The notes beneath the pieces are model-generated. The model was not told the DNA's origin and searched no databases. It saw nothing but the letters and a program-made list of their open reading frames with translations. Made by a program: the position numbers and the translations under genes. Positions 22,351 through 31,630 of a DNA stretch of 39,380 nucleotides are shown piece by piece; position 1 is the first letter of the stretch; every line of letters begins with the position of its first letter. The stretch is from assembly GCA_964550615.1 (NCBI GenBank), contig CAZKAB010000016.1, forward strand, positions 1 to 39,380. Direction: 5' to 3'. The stretch is from M55B144 sp964550615. GTDB taxonomy: Bacteria; Bipolaricaulota; Bipolaricaulia; UBA7950; UBA9294.

Positions 22351-22678
22351 AGCAAGCCTCCCATCCTTCGGATGCCGGCACGAGAGCCATTCCAGCATAG
22401 GGAAAGAGCATGGGCTAAGTCAATCAGCGCGGCACACCAGTGCCGGCCGGCGGTTCAGTATGCCGGTCGGCCATTCAATCCCGCTCACATAGTCCGCCCC
22501 GAATGACGCTTGCTCGAAGGCATGTGTTGTTCCACACGGACGGGAACGAGTAACCCCATACACGGCCGGTTATTGCCCCGACAATTGCCGTCTTGCAGCG
22601 ACGTCAGCTAGAATGTGGCGTCTGCGTGGTTCCTGATGGGGAACCAATACCGGATGGATCGCTTGAGGAGGAGATTAC
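22351..22678. other. Divergent region DOMON / cyclase
   Basis: No gene. It contains the DOMON Shine-Dalgarno at the left end, GC-rich direct repeats of gccggccgg/gccggtcgg type near 22442-22475, a cyclase promoter candidate (22585-22614), a small dyad TGGTTCC/GGAACCA near 22630, and GAGGAGGA before the cyclase ATG. Confidence 0.45.
22585..22614 (+). promoter_or_regulatory. Candidate promoter of the cyclase gene
   Basis: TTGCCG (22585-22590), 18 bases, TAGAAT (22609-22614). Predicted leader of about 60 bases. Confidence 0.4.
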
Positions 22679-24022
22679 ATGAGCCAGGAAAGGCGGTCGC
22701 TTGCGGCGCTCATGCTCACCGACATATGTGGCTACACACAGCTTGTCGAGCGAAACGAAGGATTGGCTATGCTGCTCCTGGAGGAACACTGTGGGCTCCT
22801 GCGGCCGATCTTCACGAGTCACAACGGCCGCGAGATCAAGCTGATGGGCGATGCGTTCCTTGTCGAGTTTCCCAGCGCGGTGCAAGCAACGAGGTGCGCG
22901 GTTGAGGTTCAGAAGACGTTGGTCGAACGAAACGCCTCGTCCTCTCCCGATATACGCATCGAAGCTCGCATCGGCCTTCACATCGGCGACGTCGTTCATC
23001 GTGACGATGACGTATTCGGCGACGGCGTGAATGTCGTGTCTCGCATCGAGCCGCTCGCTGAGCCGGGCGGCGTCTGTGTGTCGCGGCAGATCTACGATCA
23101 AGTGTGGAACAAGATCGAGCTTTCACTGGAAAGCCTGGGCGAGAAACGGCTCCGCAATGTGGAGGTTCCAATTGAGCTCTTTCGCGTTGTCCTTCCGTGG
23201 AAAGGAGGATCTCAACGGGCGACCGCCCCGCCCGCGTTTCGCACCCAGATTGACCTCCTTCATTCCCTCGGCTTCGAGAAGCTTCTCAAGCACCCGCGCT
23301 ACGGGCTGGTGGTAGAACGTCTGCTGCGAAATCTCGTTCGATTTCATGATCGTCATGAGAAGCTCGATCCCTCTGCCGTGCAACTGATTCGCGCGTGGCT
23401 GGAGAGTACAGCGGGACTTCTTGAGGGAGTCGATGCGAATCAGTTCGACATCCATCTCGAGGATGTGCGGATCCATGCCGGGCGATTCCTGCAGCTCGTT
23501 GAGGAGGGCGACAAGGTTTACAGCACCAACTACATGTATACGCCACTGTGGTGGGGTACGCGTATTGGCGAGGACTACGCCCGTCTGAAGATCAACGCTT
23601 CGCGACGCGGCGCGGACATCGTTCAAGTGTTTGTCGAGAGCGATGCTGATTCTCTGCAGGGGGATCGTCCGCTCATGGAGAAGCTTGTGGGCCCACACGG
23701 CGACAAAGGAACCCTGAGGACATACGTTATTGCCGAGCGTGAACTCGTGCGTGACCAGTGCCTTGACCTGTTTCTTATCTCGGACAAGGTCGCTTTCAAG
23801 CTCGATCTGGAGGCGCGCACGTGGATTAAGGGATTTGAGCTATTCTTCTCGCCTTCGGAAGGAATGAATCGCCTTGAGCGCTACTACGATGATCTCATGC
23901 AACAGGCGGCCCTGATCGAATACGATCCGCACGGGCTCTACGGCGGCGTAGACGACTTTGACGAACTGTCAAATCGCCTGTTCGGCGATGATTCTCACGA
24001 GGAGGCTCGTACCCTGCAGTGA
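22679..24022 (+). CDS. Class III adenylate/guanylate cyclase with novel C-terminal domain
   Basis: Predicted 447-residue soluble protein. Residues 8-175 form a class III cyclase domain: metal Asp15 in LMLTDICGYT, Lys54 and Asp58 in REIKLMGDAFLVEF, then ARIGLHIGDVV and the transition-state residues Asn118 and Arg122 in FGDGVNVVSRIEPLAEPGG. It looks catalytically complete. After a short linker, residues 195-440 form a second region I do not recognise. It has a helical part (LLHSLGFEKLLKHPRYGLVV) and an alpha/beta part with YSTNYMYTPLWWGTR, then NASRRGADIVQVFVES, AERELVRDQCLDLFLISD and FELFFSPSEGMNRLERYYDD. There are no membrane segments. ATG 22679 has GAGGAGGA upstream. cAMP is the likelier product but the substrate is unproven. 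Monocistronic. Confidence 0.82.
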   Translation: MSQERRSLAALMLTDICGYTQLVERNEGLAMLLLEEHCGLLRPIFTSHNGREIKLMGDAFLVEFPSAVQATRCAVEVQKTLVERNASSSPDIRIEARIGLHIGDVVHRDDDVFGDGVNVVSRIEPLAEPGGVCVSRQIYDQVWNKIELSLESLGEKRLRNVEVPIELFRVVLPWKGGSQRATAPPAFRTQIDLLHSLGFEKLLKHPRYGLVVERLLRNLVRFHDRHEKLDPSAVQLIRAWLESTAGLLEGVDANQFDIHLEDVRIHAGRFLQLVEEGDKVYSTNYMYTPLWWGTRIGEDYARLKINASRRGADIVQVFVESDADSLQGDRPLMEKLVGPHGDKGTLRTYVIAERELVRDQCLDLFLISDKVAFKLDLEARTWIKGFELFFSPSEGMNRLERYYDDLMQQAALIEYDPHGLYGGVDDFDELSNRLFGDDSHEEARTLQ

Positions 24023-24214
24023 ATGGATAGCATAGCGAGCATCGGATCAGCCGGAAACCTATTCGGCTGCTCCCTATCGCGTAGTATCCAGTGAAACAGA
24101 CGGATTCCATGCGTCGCTCCGGCGGCGCTCTCTCTCGTGATGGCCACCACAACAGTTCAGTGAGTACAGCACTTCTTGGCGTATCCTCCACTTTCGCGGG
24201 AGAGGGCAAAGGTG

Positions 24215-24220
24215 TATAAC
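24215..24220 (+). promoter_or_regulatory. Possible -10 of the aldolase-glycogen operon
   Basis: TATAAC 24 bases before the ATG at 24244, with a weak TTTCGC 17 bases upstream. It is the best candidate in the 221-base gap after the cyclase gene, which otherwise holds only a 6-bp CAGCCG/CGGCTG hairpin. Confidence 0.35.
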
Positions 24221-24243
24221 TGGGGACAGGAAAGGAGCTAGCA

Positions 24244-25188
24244 ATGGGAAAATTGATGATGCGTGTACCGTTGGATGTCCCTCCTGCAATGCGGGCGAGC
24301 TATCGCGAAAACTACTCTCAACTCACTCACGGCACCGGGCGGCTGATGCTCATGGCTGGGGATCAGAAGGTCGAACACTTAAACGGCGATTTCTATGGTC
24401 CCGATATAGCGTCTGATGACGCTGACCCAGAGCATTTCTTCCGCATTGCCAGTCAAGCTCGTATCGGAGCCTTCGCGACTCAGCTCGGGCTGGTCGCCCG
24501 CTACGGCATGGATTATGCACAGATTCCCTACTTGGTGAAGCTGAACAGCAAGACAAACTTAGTTGAGACCGAACAACGAGATCCGGCGAGTCGGCAGTGG
24601 CAGACAATGGAACAACTGGCCCGCTTTCGCGAATCATCCGGCCTGAAGATCCTGGCGGTGGGCTATACGATATATCCCGGCAGCGATTATGAGGCCGAGA
24701 TGTTGACCGAGGCAGCCCGCCTCATCTTCGAAGCGCACCATCAAGGGTTAGTAACTGTGATTTGGGCTTATCCGCGCGGCCGGGCGGTAGCCGAAGAACG
24801 CGATCCCGATCTGATTGCCGGCGTAGCCGGAGTGGCTGCTTGTTTGGGGGCGGACTTCGTCAAGGTCAATTACCCGGAAGCTAAAGATAACACCGCCGAG
24901 GCATCGGCACGGGCATTGAAAGAAGCAGTGCTCGCAGCCGGACGCACCGGTCTGATCTGCGCCGGTGGAAAAGAGACAAGTGCGGAGGAGTTTCTCACTC
25001 GCCAGCATCAACACATCCATATCGGCGGCGCTGCGGGCAATGCCACCGGGCGCAACATCCATCAGCGGCCGTTGGCAGAGGCGGTGCGGTTTTGCAATGC
25101 CATCTCAGCCATTACCCTGGACGAGGCTGACGTGGGCGAGGCGATGGACATATACCGAGGAACTTCCGCCAAGAATCAGGAGAAATGA
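24244..25188 (+). CDS. Class I fructose-bisphosphate aldolase-like protein (DhnA/LacD family)
   Basis: Predicted 314-residue TIM-barrel aldolase. The Schiff-base lysine is in GADFVKVNYPEA (Lys207). Flanking family motifs are MLMAGDQKVEHLNG at the N-terminus, VIWAYPRGR, LICAGGKETS and the phosphate-binding IGGAAGNATGRNIHQRP. This matches the archaeal-type class I aldolase / DeoC-LacD superfamily, which cleaves fructose 1,6-bisphosphate (or a related ketose phosphate). ATG 24244 has AAGGAG six bases upstream. The stop overlaps gpmA by four bases. Its place at the head of a glycolysis/glycogen operon supports a glycolytic role; another aldol substrate is possible. Confidence 0.83.
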   Translation: MGKLMMRVPLDVPPAMRASYRENYSQLTHGTGRLMLMAGDQKVEHLNGDFYGPDIASDDADPEHFFRIASQARIGAFATQLGLVARYGMDYAQIPYLVKLNSKTNLVETEQRDPASRQWQTMEQLARFRESSGLKILAVGYTIYPGSDYEAEMLTEAARLIFEAHHQGLVTVIWAYPRGRAVAEERDPDLIAGVAGVAACLGADFVKVNYPEAKDNTAEASARALKEAVLAAGRTGLICAGGKETSAEEFLTRQHQHIHIGGAAGNATGRNIHQRPLAEAVRFCNAISAITLDEADVGEAMDIYRGTSAKNQEK

Positions 25189-25961
25189 AAGTGGAAACAA
25201 AACTTGTGTTGTTACGGCACGGAGAGAGCGAATGGAACTTGGCAGGTCGATTCACCGGTTGGACTGACGTTGACCTCTCGCAACGGGGATGGGAGGAAGC
25301 TAGACAGGCCGGCGAGATTTTGCGGGCGGAAGGGTACACGTTCGACACAGCGTACACATCGGTTCTCAAGCGCTCCATCCGTACCCTGTGGCTTGTGCTG
25401 GAAGAACTTGACTTGATGTGGCTTCCTGTCTACCGCTCTTGGCGGCTGAACGAGCGTCACTACGGCGCACTGCAGGGGCTGAACAAGAAGGAGACGGCAG
25501 AGGAGTTCGGCCAGGAGCAGGTGCACCAATGGCGGCGCAGCTACGACGTGCGTCCCCCGGCGCTCTCGCTCGACGATGAGCGGCATCCCCGCTTCGACCC
25601 GCGGTACGCGTGTTTGACGCCGGAGGAACTGCCGAGCACCGAATGCTTGAAGGATACCCTGGAGCGAGTGCTTCCCTATTGGCATCAGGTGATCGCACCC
25701 GCACTCAGGCGCGGCGAGCGGCTGCTGATCGTCGCCCATGGCAATAGCCTGCGGGCAATTGTCAAGTACCTCGATCATGTTTCCGATGAAGAGATCCCCG
25801 GGCTTAACATCCCCACCGGCTTCCCTTTGGTCTACGAGCTGAATGGCGCGCTTGGCGCCGAGCGTCACTACTACCTGGGGGACGCGCAAGAGATAGAGAA
25901 GGCCATTACCTCCGTTTCCACGCAGGCATCCATCAAAACAGAAAGCGGCCGGCAGGGCTGA
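25185..25961 (+). CDS. gpmA: 2,3-bisphosphoglycerate-dependent phosphoglycerate mutase
   Basis: Predicted 258-residue glycolytic mutase interconverting 3- and 2-phosphoglycerate. The phospho-histidine is in LLRHGESEWN (His12), and the family signature GRFTGWTDVDLSQRG follows. Then come the catalytic RLNERHYGALQGLNK (Glu90) and IVAHGNSLRAIVKYLD (His185). The PTGFPLVYEL ending is that of dPGM rather than a generic phosphatase. The ATG overlaps the aldolase stop (ATGA), and the TGA overlaps the glgX ATG by one base. Translation of aldolase, mutase and debranching enzyme is therefore likely coupled. Confidence 0.93.
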   Translation: MKVETKLVLLRHGESEWNLAGRFTGWTDVDLSQRGWEEARQAGEILRAEGYTFDTAYTSVLKRSIRTLWLVLEELDLMWLPVYRSWRLNERHYGALQGLNKKETAEEFGQEQVHQWRRSYDVRPPALSLDDERHPRFDPRYACLTPEELPSTECLKDTLERVLPYWHQVIAPALRRGERLLIVAHGNSLRAIVKYLDHVSDEEIPGLNIPTGFPLVYELNGALGAERHYYLGDAQEIEKAITSVSTQASIKTESGRQG

Positions 25962-28072
25962 TGGCCGTTGGTCGTGGTGGAGCGGGCATTGGGAAGCCAC
26001 TACCGCTGGGAACTCACTTTCACGCGGGAGGCGTAAATTTCTCCATCTTCAGCCGTAACGCCACAGGTGTGCGGCTGGAGCTCTACGCGCATGCTGATGA
26101 TGGCATACCCACTCGCACATTCGCTCTCGATCCGGCTCTCCATCGCACCGGTGACGTATGGCATGTATGGATCGAAGGCCTGCGCCCCGGTCAACTCTAC
26201 GCCTATCGAGTAGAAGGCCCATATCGTCCGCGGGATGGACACCGGTTCAATCCTCACAAGCTCCTGCTGGATCCGTGCGCCACAGCCATCACCTGGCGAG
26301 AGGAGTGGGCGTTTGCCCCAGCGTTGGGATACGATCGTGATTCGCCCGAACAGGACCTTTCATTCTCGATCCTGGACGATGCGGAGGCCATGCCGAAGTG
26401 CATCTTGTCCGACGATGACTTTGACTGGCAAGGAGATCGGCCGCTGAATCGTCCCTGGACGGATACCGTCATCTACGAGGCGCATGTGCGCGGACACACG
26501 ATTCATCAGAGTGCAGGCGTTGCCCATCCCGGAACTTACATTGGATTGGTTGAAAAGATCCCTTACCTCGCGGACCTTGGCATCACGGCCGTTGAGCTGA
26601 TGCCGGTTTTCGAGTTCAACGAGAATGAGCTCGACCGGATCGATCCACACTCCGGCGAACGGCTCAAGAACTACTGGGGATACAACCCGGTGGCGTTCTT
26701 TGCGCCCAAGGCCTCGTATGCGGATGCAGGTGGCAAAGGCGAGCAGGTGCGGGAGTTCAAGGAGATGGTCAAGGCGTTCCATCTTGCCGGAATTGAGGTC
26801 TTCCTGGACGTAGTGTTCAACCACACAGCCGAGGGGAGCGAGCTTGGCCCCACACTAAGTTTCCGCGGTCTCGATAACACGATCTTCTATGCCCTCAACA
26901 CCGATCAGCGAGGATATCGGGACGACACGGGCACCGGCAATACGATCAACGCCAATCATCCGGTGGTACGGAACCTGATACTTGAGGCTCTGCGGTACTG
27001 GGTAATCGAGATGCACATCGACGGCTTCCGTTTCGATTTGGCGAGCGTTCTTGGACGTGATGAAGAGGGCAACCTCCTCCCCGACGCTCCGCTTCTGGCG
27101 CGCATCGCCGAAGATCCGATTCTGCGGAAGACCAAGCTGATCGCCGAAGCATGGGACGCCGCTGGAGCGTACCAAGTGGGTAGTTTCTCGAAGCGGCGTT
27201 GGGCGGAGTGGAACGGCCGCTATCGCGATGACGTGCGGCGTTTCTGGCGCGGTGATGCAGGAATGCGTGGCCCTTTCGCCAGTCGCTTGTGCGGAAGCGA
27301 GGATGTGTATGAGGGATCGGGAAAGGGACCTGAGAGCAGCATCAACTTCGTCACTTGTCATGACGGCTTCACCCTGAACGACCTCGTGAGCTACGAGCGC
27401 AAACACAACGAGGAGAACGGCGACGAAAACCGAGATGGAACGAACGAGAACTACAGTGCCTCTTATGGCGTTGAAGGAGAAACCGATGATCCGGAGATCG
27501 AAACAATAAGGATACGTCAGATAAAGAACTTCCTCGTGACGCTTCTCGTATCACGTGGGGTGCCGATGCTCCTTGGGGGAGACGAGTTTCGCCGTACCCA
27601 GAATGGGAACAACAATGCTTACTGCCAGGACAACGAGACAAGCTGGTACGACTGGACATTCCTTGAGAAGCACCGCGGGATTCACCGATTCGTTCGGGGG
27701 TTGATCGCCTTTCGCCGCACACACTCGGTGCTGAGAGCGGAAGCATTCTACGCGGCTGATGAGATTAGATTCTTCGGTCCGACGGGACGAACGCCGGATT
27801 GGTCGGACCCCCAGAGGCGATGCCTGGGGTGTCTAGTGGACGCGGGCGAAGCGATGGGTCTCTGCATGTTGTTCAACGCCTCGACGGAAGCGGCATTGGT
27901 TGCTCTTCCCCCACCACCGAAAGGAACGCGATGGGCTCTGGCGATAGACACGTCACAACCATCGCCACAGGATCTGTTTGCCGCTGGAGAGGAGCCTTCT
28001 CTGGAGGATCAGTCATCCTATTCGGTGGGGGAGCGTTCCACCGTTGTTCTTGTCTTGTCGAGCAGCGACTGA
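25961..28072 (+). CDS. glgX: Glycogen debranching enzyme (GH13, GlgX/TreX type)
   Basis: Predicted 703-residue isoamylase-type enzyme that hydrolyses alpha-1,6 branches of glycogen. An N-terminal CBM48-like domain (residues 10-120) has GVNFSIFSRNATGVRLELY and GQLYAYRVEGPY. The catalytic (beta/alpha)8 barrel has EVFLDVVFNHTAEG, the nucleophile Asp359 in GFRFDLASVLGR, acid/base Glu396 in LIAEAWDAAG and the third carboxylate Asp468 in VTCHDGFTLNDLVSY. The long loop ERKHNEENGDENRDG is typical of GlgX. The start ATG is one base into the gpmA stop. It is followed after 29 bases by the phosphohexomutase gene. Confidence 0.94.
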   Translation: MAVGRGGAGIGKPLPLGTHFHAGGVNFSIFSRNATGVRLELYAHADDGIPTRTFALDPALHRTGDVWHVWIEGLRPGQLYAYRVEGPYRPRDGHRFNPHKLLLDPCATAITWREEWAFAPALGYDRDSPEQDLSFSILDDAEAMPKCILSDDDFDWQGDRPLNRPWTDTVIYEAHVRGHTIHQSAGVAHPGTYIGLVEKIPYLADLGITAVELMPVFEFNENELDRIDPHSGERLKNYWGYNPVAFFAPKASYADAGGKGEQVREFKEMVKAFHLAGIEVFLDVVFNHTAEGSELGPTLSFRGLDNTIFYALNTDQRGYRDDTGTGNTINANHPVVRNLILEALRYWVIEMHIDGFRFDLASVLGRDEEGNLLPDAPLLARIAEDPILRKTKLIAEAWDAAGAYQVGSFSKRRWAEWNGRYRDDVRRFWRGDAGMRGPFASRLCGSEDVYEGSGKGPESSINFVTCHDGFTLNDLVSYERKHNEENGDENRDGTNENYSASYGVEGETDDPEIETIRIRQIKNFLVTLLVSRGVPMLLGGDEFRRTQNGNNNAYCQDNETSWYDWTFLEKHRGIHRFVRGLIAFRRTHSVLRAEAFYAADEIRFFGPTGRTPDWSDPQRRCLGCLVDAGEAMGLCMLFNASTEAALVALPPPPKGTRWALAIDTSQPSPQDLFAAGEEPSLEDQSSYSVGERSTVVLVLSSSD

Positions 28073-28101
28073 AGTCCCTGGAATCTCAAGAAGGAGAGAA
28101 C

Positions 28102-29460
28102 ATGACGGGAATATTCAAGGCCTACGATATACGCGGAATCTATCCGACTGAAATCGACGAAGAGATAGCCCGCAAGATCGGATTCGCATTTGCGCAATAT
28201 CTAGACAAGACAAAGATCGTGGTCGGCCACGACATGCGTGACTCCTCCCCGTTGCTAGCGAGGGCCTTTATCGAGGGAGCTCTGTCCTTCGGAACCGAAG
28301 TGCAGGACATAGGGCTTGCCACTACTCCCATGTTGTACTACGCGATCGCCGATGGCGGCTTTGATGGCGGGGCGATGATCACCGCATCACACCTTCCAGC
28401 ACAATATAATGGCGTCAAGCTCTGTCGGGAGAAGGCGATTCCCCTGAGTGGGGATGATGGGCTTCCCGAGGTGGAGGCCATTGCGATGGCGATTGAGACG
28501 GTTCCGATGAAGAAGGGAAATCCCAGCCGGGCTGATTGGCTGGGCCGTTACGTGGACAGAGTAGCCGGCCTGCTCGAGAACCCGTCACCGCTCACGATTG
28601 TGGTGGATGCGGGAAACGGAATGGGCGGACTCGATACGCCCCGCCTCCTGGAACGACTCCCTCAGTGTAAATTTATTCCAATGTATATGGAGCCAGACGG
28701 CGATTTCCCTCATCACGTGCCCAATCCAATTTTGCCTGAAACGACTGTCGAATTGCAGAGGCGGGTGCTGTCGGAGAAGGCGGATCTTGGTGTCGCCTTC
28801 GACGGTGACGGGGATCGCTGCGGCTTCATCGATGAGCACGGTCGCCGGATTCCCTCCGACCTCGTCATTGCAGCGTTGGCCGAGTTCTTCCTTCGCAAGT
28901 CGCCCGGGGCAACCGTTCTTTACGATTTGCGGGCCAGCCGCGCCGTGCCGGAGCGGATTCGCGAACTCGGCGGCAATCCGGCAAAAACGCGTGTAGGGCA
29001 CTCATTTGTCAAACAACGAATGCGGGAAATCAACGCCGTCTTCGCCGGCGAACTCTCCGGCCACTACTACTATCGGGAGATGGGATTCATCGACAACGGG
29101 ATTGTCTCATTGGTGACAATGCTCAATCTCATCGGACTGCGAAATGAGCCTGTCAGCGAACTCATCCGGCCACTGCAAAAGTACGCCCAAACAGGCGAAG
29201 TGACATTCCAAGTGCGGGATGGGGACGAGCTGTTCCGCGAATTGGAGTACGCCTACAGCGACGCCACAAAAGAACACCTCGACGGGTTGACGATCGAGTA
29301 CCCCGACTGGTGGTTCAACCTCAGGCAGTCCCACACCGAGCCGGCGGTCAGGCTCGTAATGGAAGCAAACAACCACGACACCCTGGAACGGGAACAGGCG
29401 AGGCTGAATAGGATCATTGACAAATACATGTGCGAAGGAGCCGAACATGGACCAAGTTAA
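28102..29460 (+). CDS. Phosphomannomutase/phosphoglucomutase
   Basis: Predicted 452-residue alpha-D-phosphohexomutase. The N-terminal FKAYDIRGIYPTEI is characteristic. The phosphoserine is in MITASHLPAQYNG (Ser96), and the magnesium loop is VAFDGDGDRCGF (Asp234, Asp236, Asp238). Sugar-binding GELSGHYYYREMGFIDNG and the C-terminal NLRQSHTEPAVRL phosphate site complete the four domains. GlgP in the same operon yields glucose 1-phosphate, so conversion to glucose 6-phosphate is the likely main job; a dual mannose role is possible. ATG 28102 has AAGGAGAG upstream; the frame is open much further upstream through glgX but this is antisense-free shadow. The 3' end overlaps glgP by 14 bases. Confidence 0.92.
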   Translation: MTGIFKAYDIRGIYPTEIDEEIARKIGFAFAQYLDKTKIVVGHDMRDSSPLLARAFIEGALSFGTEVQDIGLATTPMLYYAIADGGFDGGAMITASHLPAQYNGVKLCREKAIPLSGDDGLPEVEAIAMAIETVPMKKGNPSRADWLGRYVDRVAGLLENPSPLTIVVDAGNGMGGLDTPRLLERLPQCKFIPMYMEPDGDFPHHVPNPILPETTVELQRRVLSEKADLGVAFDGDGDRCGFIDEHGRRIPSDLVIAALAEFFLRKSPGATVLYDLRASRAVPERIRELGGNPAKTRVGHSFVKQRMREINAVFAGELSGHYYYREMGFIDNGIVSLVTMLNLIGLRNEPVSELIRPLQKYAQTGEVTFQVRDGDELFRELEYAYSDATKEHLDGLTIEYPDWWFNLRQSHTEPAVRLVMEANNHDTLEREQARLNRIIDKYMCEGAEHGPS

Positions 29461-31603
29461 CCGATTTCCTAAACTTCCGGAGCGCATTAAGGGTCTTGGA
29501 GAGTTAGCGTACAACCTGTGGTGGAGTTGGCATCCATCGGCTCGAGAGATGTTCCGGGTGCTTGACCTCCAGGCATGGCGCGATAGCGAGCACAACCCAC
29601 TAAGGATGCTGGGATCGCTTTCGCCGGAAGCAATTGCCCTCGTGGCGGAGGATCGCGAATTCCTGGCGCGCTACGACGGCGTGATGAGCGAGTTTGAGGC
29701 GGAAGTCGGCTCGGGCGACGGGTGGTTCGCCTCTCACTGGGGACATCCGCCCGCACCGTTGGCCTACTTCTCCGCTGAATACGGACTCCACAGTTCTCTG
29801 CGGCTCTACGCCGGGGGGCTGGGAATACTTGCCGGGGATCATCTCAAGGAGTGTAGCGACCTTGCCGCACCGGTGGTGGGGGTAGGTCTGATCTATTCGC
29901 GCGGGTACGTCGGCCAGCGCATCCGGGAGAACGGGTGGCAGGACGACGTCGAAAGTCCGCTCGATCGAACGTACGACCCAGTGGAGCCGGTCTGCGACGA
30001 TGATGGTGAACGGATAACGATCCGTGTTCCGCTCTTTGACCCTCCGCTGCATGTCGGGGTGTGGAAGGTTCGCGTGGGCCGGGGCACGCTCTATCTGCTT
30101 GACCCGGATCTGGCGAGCAATCAACCCTGGGATCGGCAGATCGCTCACCGCCTGTATGTGAGCGATCTCGAGCAGCGGCTGCGGCAGGAAATCGTACTTG
30201 GCATCGGCGGGATGGAGGTACTGAGGACGCTTGGTTTTCGCCCGGCTGCGCTGCACCTGAACGAAGGACATCCCGCGTTTTCCGTTCTGGAGCGCATCCG
30301 TGAGCTGAAGGAAGAGGGGGCCGGCTTCGAGGAGGCCCTTGCCCAGGTTCGGGAGAAGACGATCTTCACCACACATACCCCGGTTCCAGCGGGAACGGAC
30401 GTCTTCCCCTTCCCGCTGATGCAGCGGTACTTCAACCATTATGCCGAAGAGCTGGGCACAAACTGTGACCGGCTCCTCGAACTGGGGATCAACCCGGACA
30501 ATCCGCAGGCGGGGTTCAACATGACGGTATTCGCGCTGCGGACGGCTCGATACGCGAACGCCGTCAGCAAGCGGCATGGTGAAGTGGCACGCAAGATGTG
30601 GGCGGGGCTGTGGCCGGATGCGAAAGAGGGAGAACATCCGATTGTGGCGATTACCAACGGTGTGCACCTGCGTACTTGGATCGAACCTCGCCGAATTCAG
30701 GACCTGCTGTCGCGTTACCTTGGACCAAGCTGGATTGAACATCAGGACCAGCAGGGGATTTGGGAAAGAGTAGAGGCGATCCCGGACAAGGAACTTTGGC
30801 AAGCGCACGAGAATCGTAAGGCATCGCTCATCAACCTGATCAACGAGCGCGCCAGGGATCGTTGGTTGGGCGACAAAGTAGCTGCCGTCAACGTGGTCGC
30901 CCTCGGCGCATTGCTCGATCCCCGTGTTTTAACGATTGGATTCGCACGGAGGTTCACCGGCTACAAGCGGCCGGATCTTGTTCTCCATGACCTAGAGCGA
31001 CTGAAGCGACTGCTCACGGAGCCTTGGCGGCCAATGCAACTCATCTTCGCGGGCAAGGCTCATCCGGCTGATCAGGACGGGAAACGGCTCATCCAGAAAG
31101 TCGTACAGCTGGCCCAAAACCCCGAGTTTGCAGGAAGGATTGCGTTTGTGGAGAACTACGACCACCACTTGGCTCACTACATGGTGGCGGGTGTGGACAT
31201 TTGGCTCAACAACCCCATCCCTCCTTTGGAGGCCAGTGGAACGAGTGGCATGAAGGCCTCAATCAACGGTGTTCCTCAGCTGTCCATCTTGGACGGCTGG
31301 TGGGCTGAGGGGTACAACGGTGGTAACGGCTGGAGCTTCGGAGAGAGCGAGGAAGGGGATCATACACCTGCCGACGCGGAATCTCTTTACCGTGCGCTGG
31401 AAGAGAAGATCATCCCGCTCTACTATGAACGATCCGATGACGGAGTTCCACACGGGTTCGTGCAGGTGATGAAGGGAGCGATTAAAAGCGTGGCTCCGGT
31501 GTTCAGCACGCGGCGGATGGTGAAAGAGTATATCGAGCAATTCTACGTTCCAGCGCTCGGGCTCCTGCAGGAAAATGAAAAGGATCCGATGGGCAAGGCC
31601 TAG
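29447..31603 (+). CDS. glgP: Alpha-glucan (glycogen) phosphorylase
   Basis: Predicted 718-residue GT35 enzyme releasing glucose 1-phosphate from alpha-1,4-glucans. The N-terminal region (KGLGELAYNLWWSWHP...) is the DUF3417 domain of the short, Thermotoga-like phosphorylase class. Then come AYFSAEYGLHSSLRLYAGGLG, HLNEGHPAFSVLERI, TTHTPVPAGTDVF, IGFARRFTGYKRPDL and the PLP lysine in GTSGMKASINGV (Lys603). The length is well below the 800-plus residues of the E. coli/animal class. ATG 29447 has AAGGAG seven bases upstream. Last gene of the operon; convergent with glgC across 27 bases. Confidence 0.94.
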   Translation: MDQVNRFPKLPERIKGLGELAYNLWWSWHPSAREMFRVLDLQAWRDSEHNPLRMLGSLSPEAIALVAEDREFLARYDGVMSEFEAEVGSGDGWFASHWGHPPAPLAYFSAEYGLHSSLRLYAGGLGILAGDHLKECSDLAAPVVGVGLIYSRGYVGQRIRENGWQDDVESPLDRTYDPVEPVCDDDGERITIRVPLFDPPLHVGVWKVRVGRGTLYLLDPDLASNQPWDRQIAHRLYVSDLEQRLRQEIVLGIGGMEVLRTLGFRPAALHLNEGHPAFSVLERIRELKEEGAGFEEALAQVREKTIFTTHTPVPAGTDVFPFPLMQRYFNHYAEELGTNCDRLLELGINPDNPQAGFNMTVFALRTARYANAVSKRHGEVARKMWAGLWPDAKEGEHPIVAITNGVHLRTWIEPRRIQDLLSRYLGPSWIEHQDQQGIWERVEAIPDKELWQAHENRKASLINLINERARDRWLGDKVAAVNVVALGALLDPRVLTIGFARRFTGYKRPDLVLHDLERLKRLLTEPWRPMQLIFAGKAHPADQDGKRLIQKVVQLAQNPEFAGRIAFVENYDHHLAHYMVAGVDIWLNNPIPPLEASGTSGMKASINGVPQLSILDGWWAEGYNGGNGWSFGESEEGDHTPADAESLYRALEEKIIPLYYERSDDGVPHGFVQVMKGAIKSVAPVFSTRRMVKEYIEQFYVPALGLLQENEKDPMGKA

Positions 31604-31630
31604 TCTGCAACCGGCTTCGCGACTCTGTGC

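Noticed and set aside
22679..24022. Assuming the cyclase feeds cAMP to the two Crp/Fnr proteins
   Set aside because: Neither regulator shows the standard cAMP-pocket Arg-Ser/Thr and the genes are 15 kb apart, so the link is not supported by sequence.
27799..28101. N-terminal extension of the phosphohexomutase through the glgX 3' end
   Set aside because: The family N-terminus FKAYDIRG follows ATG 28102, which has its own Shine-Dalgarno. The earlier frame is an out-of-frame shadow of glgX.
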